Below are positions 1 to 5,353 of a stretch of 5,353 bases of DNA, piece by piece. The position numbers and the translations under genes are program-made. How positions within the stretch are numbered: the stretch's first letter is position 1; the number at the start of each line of letters is the position of its first letter. The DNA lies in contig JALWML010000214.1 in assembly GCA_027083915.1 (NCBI GenBank), positions 1-5,353 of the forward strand, in the 5' to 3' direction. The notes under the pieces are model-generated. The model saw nothing but the letters and a program-made list of their open reading frames with translations. It searched no databases and was not told where the DNA came from. The DNA comes from Lysobacterales bacterium. GTDB taxonomy: Bacteria; Pseudomonadota; Gammaproteobacteria; Xanthomonadales; Marinicellaceae.

Positions 1-1
1 G

Positions 2-1330
2 TCTAAAGAGATGTCAGATAAAGCTTTTGATTTGTTGCGTAAACAAATTACTGAAGTTAACTTTAAGCAGCGTACCATTGATGGTGTAGAGGCTATTGTT
101 GGCACTATTCGCCAAAAAGCCATTGATGATATAAAGAAAAATGCAGTGGAACAAAATATCACGACCATTCGTAGCCGTGTTAATGAATATGGCGTAGCAG
201 AGCCAATTGTGCAACGTCAAGGTGCGGATCGGATTGTTGTGCAGTTACCAGGTGTGCAAGATTCAACCGAAATTAAAGAGTCATTAGGTTCGGTGGCAAC
301 GCTAGAATACCGTGCAGTAGACATGAACCCAGAACACAATGCTTATGAAATTATGCAATCAGGTAAACATGCGCCATTAGGCTATAAATTGTACAAAGAC
401 CAGGATGGCAGACCTGTGTTATTAAGCAAAAGAACCATTGTTACAGGAGACCAACTTATTGGTGCAACATCAGGTAGTGATCAAAAGTCGGGTCGTCCAA
501 TGGTTTCTGTTAGGCTGAATAATATTGGTGCTAAGCGCATGTTGGACTTTACCAAAGATAATGTTGGTAATAATATGGCGGTTGTTTATAAAGACAGAGT
601 CTTTATAAAAAAAGACCCAGAAACAGGTCGAAATATTTATAAACCTCGAGAAACGGTTATCAGTAATGCGACGATTCAAGGTGTATTTAGTGATAGATTC
701 CAGACCACGGGTTTAGAGTCTCCTAAGTTTGCATCCAAATTGGCCTTGCAGTTGCGATCTGGTTCTTTGGCAGCTCCTGTGGATATTGTGCATGAAAAGA
801 CTATTGGACCTTCATTAGGTAAAGAGAATATCGATAAAGGCTTTTTGTCTGTATTGGTTGGTTTTGTAGCGGTTCTCATATTTATGTTAGTTTATTACAA
901 AATGTTTGGTCTGGTTGCCAATATTGCACTGGGCTTTAATGTGGTATTGATTATTGCTGTATTATCCATGGTTGGAGCAACCTTAACCTTACCGGGTATT
1001 GCTGGTATTGTACTGACCGTTGGTATGGCAGTGGATGCCAATGTCTTGATTTTTGAGCGGATTAAAGAAGAAATGCGAGCAGGGACAAAGCCTAAACTGG
1101 CAATTAATGCGGGTTATGAAAAAGCCTTATCAACTATTGCAGATGCTAACATCACCACATTTATTGCTGCTATTGTCTTGTTTGCTTTTGGAACAGGTCC
1201 AATTAAAGGTTTTGCGGTGACCTTGAGTATCGGTATTATGACTTCAATGTTTACGGCTATCATGGTTTCACGAGCGATTGTGAATAAGATCTATGGTGGA
1301 AAATCTAAACTTAAATCACTTTCAATATAA
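2..1330 (+). CDS. secD: Protein translocase subunit SecD (5'-truncated by window edge)
   Basis: SecD is an inner-membrane RND-fold subunit that, with SecF, uses the proton-motive force to complete export through SecYEG. The reading frame is already open at base 2, so the ATG at 11 is internal; by family length about 175 N-terminal residues, including TM1, lie outside the window. Numbering from that ATG, the periplasmic P1 region contains VVQLPGVQDS (76-85) followed by LEYRAVD (98-104). The junction GPSLGKENIDKG (266-277) precedes TM2 (about 278-297). The conserved TM4 block runs from TLPGIAGIVL (326-335) through GMAVDANVLIFERIKEE (338-354), and its Asp342 is the membrane aspartate implicated in proton coupling in this family. 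The last helices end near 425, followed by a short basic tail. The distance from Asp342 to the C-terminus fits E. coli SecD. secF follows after 10 bases; yajC would be expected upstream but is not visible. Confidence 0.97.
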   Translation, partial: SKEMSDKAFDLLRKQITEVNFKQRTIDGVEAIVGTIRQKAIDDIKKNAVEQNITTIRSRVNEYGVAEPIVQRQGADRIVVQLPGVQDSTEIKESLGSVATLEYRAVDMNPEHNAYEIMQSGKHAPLGYKLYKDQDGRPVLLSKRTIVTGDQLIGATSGSDQKSGRPMVSVRLNNIGAKRMLDFTKDNVGNNMAVVYKDRVFIKKDPETGRNIYKPRETVISNATIQGVFSDRFQTTGLESPKFASKLALQLRSGSLAAPVDIVHEKTIGPSLGKENIDKGFLSVLVGFVAVLIFMLVYYKMFGLVANIALGFNVVLIIAVLSMVGATLTLPGIAGIVLTVGMAVDANVLIFERIKEEMRAGTKPKLAINAGYEKALSTIADANITTFIAAIVLFAFGTGPIKGFAVTLSIGIMTSMFTAIMVSRAIVNKIYGGKSKLKSLSI

Positions 1331-1337
1331 GGAGAAG
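1329..1337 (+). promoter_or_regulatory. Ribosome binding site of secF
   Basis: AAGGAGAAG is a near-ideal Shine-Dalgarno sequence overlapping the secD stop codon (1328-1330), with its GGAG core six bases before the ATG at 1341. It decides the secF start: the frame is open further upstream to an ATG at 1293, but that codon lies inside secD, and the extra residues are unlike a SecF N-terminus. Confidence 0.85.
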
Positions 1338-1340
1338 AAC

Positions 1341-2273
1341 ATGAATTTATTAGGAAATGTAAAAATTGATTTCATGAGTAAAAGAAAAATTGCCTTGATT
1401 TTTTCACTATTATTGATAGCTATCTCAATTGGTTCAATTGTAACGCGAGGTTTAAATTTTGGTTTAGATTTTACCGGTGGTACATCTGTTGTTGTTGATT
1501 TTGAAAAGACTGTTGAATTGGATGACATTAGAAAAGCATTAAAAAGTAATAATTTTATTGATGCTTCGGTTCAAAATTTTGGTTCGTCTAAAGCGGTTCA
1601 AATTAAGTTTCAATCAACCAGCGGTAAAGAATCAACGCAACTAGTTGAACAATTGAAAGGCATTGTTCAGTCTTTAGATGCGAGTGCAGAAGTTGGACGA
1701 GGGGATTATATTGGACCTCAAGTGGGTGATGAGTTGGTAGAGCAAGGTTCGTTGGCTATTTTATATGCCATTATTGGTATCTTGCTATACGTTACTATGC
1801 GATTTGAGTGGCGCTTCTCATTGGGATCTGTCATTGCATTGGTGCATGATGTCATTATTACAGTTGGCGTGTTTTCAGTGGTTCAAATGGAATTTGACTT
1901 AACTATCTTGGCTGCTTTGCTGGCAGTTATTGGTTATTCACTCAATGATACTATTGTGGTATTTGATCGGGTACGTGAAAACTTCCGAGCTATGCGTAAA
2001 AAGACCCCAACTGAAGTATTCAATACTTCCATTAATCAAACTCTATCACGGACTATCATTACCTCATTAACAACGGTATTAGTGTTAGTTGCATTATTTG
2101 TAATCGGTGGAGCCATGATTCATGGTTTTGCCTTTGCTTTAATCGTTGGTGTGGTTATTGGTACTTATTCTTCTATCTTTGTTGCCAGTACGGCAACATT
2201 GTCATTGGGTGTGACACGTGAAGATTTAATGCCAGTTGAGAAAGAAGGGGCTAACTTGGATCATATTCCTTAA
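1341..2273 (+). CDS. secF: Protein translocase subunit SecF
   Basis: SecF is the partner of SecD in the proton-driven SecDF export complex of the inner membrane. The 310-residue product is of normal length for a stand-alone gammaproteobacterial SecF. TM1 spans about 17-35 and runs into the family signature NFGLDFTGGTSV (39-50). A small periplasmic domain follows and ends at GPQVGDEL (125-132). TM2 lies about 137-153, TM3 163-182 and TM4 186-206; TM4 carries AVIGYSLNDTIVVFDRVREN (195-214), the SecF equivalent of the SecD TM4 signature. TM5 (242-258) and TM6 (262-283) complete the expected six helices. The start at 1341 is set by the strong ribosome binding site. The gene is co-transcribed with secD (10-base gap) and is the last of the operon, since a strong terminator follows 20 bases after the stop. 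Nothing is missing or unusual. Confidence 0.98.
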   Translation: MNLLGNVKIDFMSKRKIALIFSLLLIAISIGSIVTRGLNFGLDFTGGTSVVVDFEKTVELDDIRKALKSNNFIDASVQNFGSSKAVQIKFQSTSGKESTQLVEQLKGIVQSLDASAEVGRGDYIGPQVGDELVEQGSLAILYAIIGILLYVTMRFEWRFSLGSVIALVHDVIITVGVFSVVQMEFDLTILAALLAVIGYSLNDTIVVFDRVRENFRAMRKKTPTEVFNTSINQTLSRTIITSLTTVLVLVALFVIGGAMIHGFAFALIVGVVIGTYSSIFVASTATLSLGVTREDLMPVEKEGANLDHIP

Positions 2274-2292
2274 GTTGTCGCAAATAGATTTT

Positions 2293-2328
2293 AAAAGGGT
2301 AATTAACCGTTGTTAATTGCCCTTTTTT
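2293..2328 (+). terminator. Rho-independent terminator after secD-secF
   Basis: An 11-base-pair stem pairs GGGTAATTAAC (2297-2307) with GTTAATTGCCC (2312-2322), with one T-G wobble and a four-base loop CGTT (2308-2311). It is preceded by AAAA (2293-2296) and followed by TTTTTT (2323-2328). The flanking A and T runs extend the stem and could give some termination in the opposite direction too. It closes the secDF transcript and insulates xdhC. Confidence 0.92.
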
Positions 2329-2329
2329 A

Positions 2330-2359
2330 TTGTTGATTAAACTGTAACTTTGGTAATAA
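2330..2359 (+). promoter_or_regulatory. Possible sigma-70 promoter for the XdhC-like gene
   Basis: TTGTTG (2330-2335) and TAATAA (2354-2359) are separated by 18 bases and lie just after the terminator T-run, about 77 bases before the start codon. Each box matches four of six consensus bases. Because a terminator precedes the gene, some promoter is needed in 2330-2436. The sequence is AT-rich, so the exact boxes are uncertain. A second weaker candidate is TTGTGC (2394-2399) with TATATC (2415-2420), whose spacing of 15 is short. Confidence 0.3.
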
Positions 2360-2436
2360 AGCTTTTTGATGATTCCTTAGGTGCGTTAAGGACTTGTGCT
2401 ATCATTGTGTTTTCTATATCGGGATTTGGGTAACTT

Positions 2437-3357
2437 ATGAATATCTGGAAAAAAATACAAGCATTGATAGAAACAGGTTGTGCGTTGTACGTGCTGACTG
2501 TTATTGAATCAACAGGCAGTGCGCCAGGTCGTAAAGGCTTTAAAATGCTTGTGGCAAATAATAGTCAATTATTTGGTTCTATTGGCGGTGGAGTAATGGA
2601 ATACAAAATGGTGGAAAAAGCCAAAGCATTACTCAATGATGGTATTATTGAACAGCAAAGTATTGTGCAAATTCATCAAGGTGGTTCTCAAGCCAGTTCT
2701 GGCATGATTTGCTCTGGTTCGCAGGTCATTGGGTTTAATTACCTTTGTTGTGATGATTTACCTATGATAAATCGGATTCTCAATTCATCTCAATCAATAG
2801 AATTTTCTAATAATGGAATTTGTTTGAAAGCGGTATCCAATGATAGTATTTATTTCAAAAGCCCAAAAGAGTGGTCTTATACAGAAAACTCGGTAAAAAA
2901 GCCTAGGGCGCATATTTTTGGAGCAGGGCATGTGAGCATGCCCACTTCACAACTGTTAACTCAGGTGGGTTTTGCTGTGTTTTTGTATGATAACCGTAAG
3001 GATATAAATACTTTTGATAACAACGATTTTGTTTGTGAGAAGCGAGTTATTGATTATAAAAAGGTGTCAGAAGAAGTGGTGATTGATTCTACAGATTATG
3101 TTTTGTTGATGACCCATAAATTTACCGAAGATAAGCTTCTTCTCTCTCAATTACTTGGTAAAAACCAACACTACCTTGGTGTTTTAGGCAGTGAAAATAA
3201 GATTAGAGTAATGTTTGAGGCATTAAAAGAATCGGGATTTAGTCAAGAAGATTTAACTCAAATACACGCGCCGATTGGTTTAAAAATAAGCAGCCAAACA
3301 ACCACTGAAATTGCGGTGAGTGTCGTAGCTGAAATGATAAAAATTAAAAATAGTTAA
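2437..3357 (+). CDS. XdhC/CoxI-family molybdenum hydroxylase maturation protein
   Basis: Family members such as Rhodobacter capsulatus XdhC bind molybdenum cofactor, help its sulfuration and deliver it to xanthine dehydrogenase-type enzymes in the cytoplasm. The 306-residue product has both expected parts. The N-terminal XdhC/CoxI domain (about 5-100) has GSAPGRKGFKM (27-37), GSIGGGVMEYKM (47-58) and SGMICSGSQVIGF (88-100). The C-terminal Rossmann-like XdhC domain (about 155-303) has HIFGAGHVSMPTSQLL (159-174) with an acidic YDNR strand end (184-187), YVLLMTHKFTED (221-232), YLGVLGSENK (246-255) and IHAPIGLKI (276-284). There is no signal peptide. The usual CGG near residue 92 reads CSG here. 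No molybdenum hydroxylase, mobA-like or other cofactor gene is nearby, so its client is unknown. The start fits the family N-terminus, although only a weak GGG (2428-2430) serves as ribosome binding site. The stop overlaps that of the convergent kinase gene. The family is certain; the exact client role is inferred, so no gene symbol is given. Confidence 0.9.
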   Translation: MNIWKKIQALIETGCALYVLTVIESTGSAPGRKGFKMLVANNSQLFGSIGGGVMEYKMVEKAKALLNDGIIEQQSIVQIHQGGSQASSGMICSGSQVIGFNYLCCDDLPMINRILNSSQSIEFSNNGICLKAVSNDSIYFKSPKEWSYTENSVKKPRAHIFGAGHVSMPTSQLLTQVGFAVFLYDNRKDINTFDNNDFVCEKRVIDYKKVSEEVVIDSTDYVLLMTHKFTEDKLLLSQLLGKNQHYLGVLGSENKIRVMFEALKESGFSQEDLTQIHAPIGLKISSQTTTEIAVSVVAEMIKIKNS

Positions 3358-4544
3358 TTGTCACACTTAGCAATTATTTCATTTAAGGCTTGTTTGTTTA
3401 GTTCACCTAAATATTGTCTTGATTCTATGTTATTGCAATCAAATTTTGTCAACACAATTTTATATAATTCTTCTGCATTGTTATACATGCCGCGTTTTCT
3501 GAAGACATTGGCAGCAGCTAATTTGTCAGCCATTTCAAATTTTTGTTCTTGTGTTAACTGTTCATTAGTGACTTCTATTTTTTCCTGCATAGTCCACCAA
3601 AGACCAACACCAATAACACCAAGTGCAATGATTGCTGATAAGACATAAACCAATGTTTTATTGGATTTGGAGCGTGCTTGTGAAATGGGTATAAAGCCCT
3701 GTGTTGTGTGTGAATTACTTCTATCGAGACGCTGTATCCATTTTTTGATGATTGCATTTAATTGATCGGCATTTTGGTAGCGATCATCGGGATTTTTGGC
3801 TAAAAGTTTGTCTAAAATTGGTTGCAAGGCTGATTTTTCTTCGGGGAGTTTGGGGGGTGGTTCATGTACATGCGCATAGCTAACTGCAAATGTATCCTCA
3901 CCCTCAAAGAGTTTTTTACCCATCAGCATTTCATACATAACAACACCTAATGCATACAAATCCGAGCGTTCATCTATATCTTGACCCAGAGCGCGTTCTG
4001 GGCTCATGTAGTGAGGCGTACCAACAACGGCACCAATTCGAGTAAATTCACTGATTTGCCCTTGAGCTTTGGCAATTCCAAAATCCAGTAATACCGCTTG
4101 TCCTTCTTCATTAAACATAATGTTTTCAGGTTTAATGTCACGGTGCAAAGTTTTTCTTTTGTGTGAATGAGCTAAAGCACTACTCATTTCATCCATGATT
4201 TTTAAAACTTCTCGATCTTCAAGTGTGTTATTGCTGAGTTTTTCTTTTAAATCTCCTCCTGGAAGTATCTCCATTGCTAAGAAGTAATTCTTATCAACAA
4301 CACCACAAGCATAAACGGTGACAATATTGGGATGGTTAAATTGCGCGACAGTATCGCCTTCACGTTTGAGGTCATCAAGGATATTAGGGTCAGTGCTGCT
4401 AGGCGAGACTATTTTTATAGCAACTTGCCGTTTTGGTTCGAGTTGTTCACCTAAGTAAACAGCTGCCATTCCACCTTGCCCAATCTTTTTAATGACGGTG
4501 AAATTTGGTATTTTTAATAATTGCTCTGACACTTTTTTGCTCAT
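3354..4544 (-). CDS. Membrane-anchored serine/threonine protein kinase (Hanks type, PknB-like)
   Basis: This kinase transfers phosphate from ATP to Ser/Thr of unknown cytoplasmic targets and probably autophosphorylates. The product is 396 residues from the ATG at 4544. The kinase domain (about 15-272) is complete: glycine loop IGQGGMAAVYL (21-31), VAIK with Lys44, likely helix-C Glu62, HRDIKPEN (134-141) with catalytic Asp136 and Asn141, DFG (154-156), GTPHYMSPER (175-184), Asp195 in SDLYALG, and Arg255. The HRD arginine makes it an activation-loop-regulated type. A linker leads to one membrane helix (about 298-317). An outer segment of about 80 residues contains a TPR-like pair of helices (about 335-368) and two cysteines (370, 394); there are no PASTA repeats. 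The N-terminus has consecutive TTG (4547-4545) and ATG (4544-4542) codons. ATG is chosen because the GGGA ribosome binding site (4551-4548) directly abuts TTG. No phosphatase or FHA partner is in the window. Confidence 0.95.
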   Translation of the reverse strand: MSKKVSEQLLKIPNFTVIKKIGQGGMAAVYLGEQLEPKRQVAIKIVSPSSTDPNILDDLKREGDTVAQFNHPNIVTVYACGVVDKNYFLAMEILPGGDLKEKLSNNTLEDREVLKIMDEMSSALAHSHKRKTLHRDIKPENIMFNEEGQAVLLDFGIAKAQGQISEFTRIGAVVGTPHYMSPERALGQDIDERSDLYALGVVMYEMLMGKKLFEGEDTFAVSYAHVHEPPPKLPEEKSALQPILDKLLAKNPDDRYQNADQLNAIIKKWIQRLDRSNSHTTQGFIPISQARSKSNKTLVYVLSAIIALGVIGVGLWWTMQEKIEVTNEQLTQEQKFEMADKLAAANVFRKRGMYNNAEELYKIVLTKFDCNNIESRQYLGELNKQALNEIIAKCDN

Positions 4545-4559
4545 CAATCCCGATAAGTT

Positions 4560-4589
4560 ATTCTAACCTGAAAAATATAGAAATGAAAA
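4560..4589 (-). promoter_or_regulatory. Possible sigma-70 promoter for the kinase gene
   Basis: On the minus strand, TTTTCA (4589-4584) and TAGAAT (4565-4560) are separated by 18 bases. The -10 box matches five of six consensus bases and the -35 box four. Transcription would begin near 4553, giving a very short leader of roughly ten bases that just includes the GGGA ribosome binding site. The short leader and AT-rich setting make this tentative. Confidence 0.33.
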
Positions 4590-4644
4590 ATTTGCTATGG
4601 ATAATATTGATATTTTATGGTTTTTTGTTTCTACACCATAATTA

Positions 4645-4674
4645 TTAACAAAAAAAACAATCACATGCTAAGAT
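4645..4674 (+). promoter_or_regulatory. Probable promoter of the WS/DGAT gene
   Basis: TTAACA (4645-4650) matches five of six -35 bases. After 18 bases comes TAAGAT (4669-4674, four of six), preceded by TG one base upstream (4666-4667), the extended -10 arrangement. Transcription would start near 4681, about 25 bases before the ATG at 4706. TATAGT (4683-4688) is a competing -10 box but lacks a good -35. The -35 box lies between the arms of an A/T inverted repeat (4621-4629 with 4647-4655), touching the right arm. Confidence 0.42.
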
Positions 4675-4705
4675 TGAAACATTATAGTTTATTTTTTTAA
4701 AATAC

Positions 4706-5353
4706 ATGTTTAACTACTTTGATAATGATAAAGAAACCATGCGTAAAGTGGATACTGCTTGGTTACGAATGGAATCTCCTTCAAATCTCATGATGATTAC
4801 GGGGTTGATGTTTCTTGACAACCTTCCAGATTATGCCGTTTTTTTGGATATGATTGAGAAGAACTTCTTAAGTTATCGACGATTTAAACAAAAAGCAGTG
4901 ATTTCTACTGCTGGCACTTATTGGCAAGATGACGAATTTTTTGATATTAAAGGTCATGTCAGACGAGTAGCATTACCAGGAGAGGCAAATTATGCAGAGC
5001 TGCAAGATTTTGTCAGTGATTTAGCTTCTACTCCACTTGATAAGGCAAAACCTTTATGGCAATTTCATATTGTAGAAAATTACGACCAAGGTCCTGTTTT
5101 GATTAGTCGCATCCACCATTGTTATGCCGATGGTATTGCCTTAATTCAAGTGTTGTTATCCATGACTAGTTCTAGCCGTAAAAACAGTTTGAATTTATCA
5201 CCCGATAGCACCAACAAAGAATACCACCGTAAATTGGGTGTTCTTAAATCGGTTATCAACCCTGCTAAAAAACAGTTTGCTAATTCAATTAAAATGGCAA
5301 ATCAAATAAAGTCTTTAGGTTTTGAAGCCTTGCAGAACCCTGCTTTATTGGAA
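4706..5353 (+). CDS. Wax ester synthase/diacylglycerol acyltransferase, N-terminal part (3'-truncated by window edge)
   Basis: WS/DGAT enzymes esterify acyl-CoA with fatty alcohol or diacylglycerol to make wax ester or triacylglycerol stored in lipid inclusions; they act at the inner face of the cytoplasmic membrane. The frame is open from the ATG at 4706 to the edge, giving 216 residues of an expected 450-500. Diagnostic features are VDTAWLRMESPSNLMMITG (15-33), matching the family's N-terminal core strand region, PLWQF (116-120), and the active-site motif HHCYADG (137-143; bases 5114-5134). In that motif His138 is the expected catalytic base and Asp142 and Gly143 are conserved. No signal peptide or membrane helix is seen. 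The start is uncertain: neither the ATG at 4706 nor the in-frame ATG at 4739 (residue 12) has a good ribosome binding site, and the latter places the protein start closer to the family norm. The second half, including the C-terminal domain, is outside the window. Substrate choice (wax ester or triacylglycerol) cannot be told. Confidence 0.93.
   Translation, partial: MFNYFDNDKETMRKVDTAWLRMESPSNLMMITGLMFLDNLPDYAVFLDMIEKNFLSYRRFKQKAVISTAGTYWQDDEFFDIKGHVRRVALPGEANYAELQDFVSDLASTPLDKAKPLWQFHIVENYDQGPVLISRIHHCYADGIALIQVLLSMTSSSRKNSLNLSPDSTNKEYHRKLGVLKSVINPAKKQFANSIKMANQIKSLGFEALQNPALLE

Noticed and set aside
1293..1340. Upstream ATG at 1293 extending SecF by 16 residues
   Set aside because: It lies inside secD and has no ribosome binding site. 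The strong AAGGAGAAG before 1341 and the family N-terminus both favour 1341.
14..1528. Four minus-strand open frames of 67-69 codons opposite secD and secF, at 14-220, 470-679, 676-879 and 1322-1528
   Set aside because: All lie antisense to conserved sec genes, have no recognizable domains, and are typical length for chance frames.
3355..3376. Hairpin TAATTG / CAATTA (6 bp, 10-base loop) at the xdhC-kinase junction as a terminator
   Set aside because: The stem is short and nearly all A/T. On the minus strand a T-rich stretch follows, but it is interrupted, and on the plus strand there is no T-run, so it is too weak to annotate.
3358..3648. Open frame of 96 codons on the + strand opposite the kinase C-terminal part
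   Set aside because: It is the antisense shadow of a well-supported kinase gene, resembles no family I know, and has no ribosome binding site.
1..5353. Search for mobile elements, CRISPR repeats, tRNAs, attachment sites or defence genes
   Set aside because: No terminal repeats, spaced direct repeats, tRNA-like folds, transposase or integrase motifs were seen; the window is ordinary chromosomal coding sequence.

Overview
The window looks like chromosomal DNA of an AT-rich gammaproteobacterium. Three things point that way: SecD and SecF are separate proteins of Escherichia coli-like layout, the three complete genes on the left have compact operon-style spacing, and the window combines a membrane-anchored Hanks-type kinase with a wax ester synthase/diacylglycerol acyltransferase (WS/DGAT). 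A marine or symbiont lineage is possible but cannot be shown from these bases. I see no insertion sequence, phage gene, tRNA, rRNA or CRISPR array.

Layout. (1) Bases 2-1330 hold the 3' three-quarters of secD, running in from the left edge. (2) secF follows at 1341-2273 after a 10-base gap with a strong ribosome binding site; a clear rho-independent terminator at 2293-2328 ends this housekeeping operon. (3) A solitary XdhC/CoxI-family gene lies at 2437-3357 (+). (4) A eukaryote-like serine/threonine kinase with one membrane segment lies at 3354-4544 (-). It converges on xdhC so tightly that the two TAA stops share one TTAA. (5) An AT-rich divergent spacer of about 160 bases separates the kinase from a WS/DGAT gene that starts at 4706 (+) and runs off the right edge.

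Function. SecD and SecF form the membrane complex that uses the proton gradient to pull secreted proteins through SecYEG. The XdhC-like protein should act in maturing a molybdenum hydroxylase, but no such enzyme is encoded here. The kinase should sense something through its short extracytoplasmic tail and signal to the cytoplasm. The WS/DGAT should make neutral storage lipid from acyl-CoA. Apart from secD-secF, no shared pathway is evident. The kinase and the acyltransferase gene share a divergent control region, which permits but does not prove a regulatory link.

No clearly new biological system is visible. The most interesting points are the orphan XdhC with an altered CGG-type motif, the terminator-less convergent pair with fused stop codons, and the kinase with a small TPR-like, two-cysteine outer domain. 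Stretches without genes are all shorter than 170 bases.
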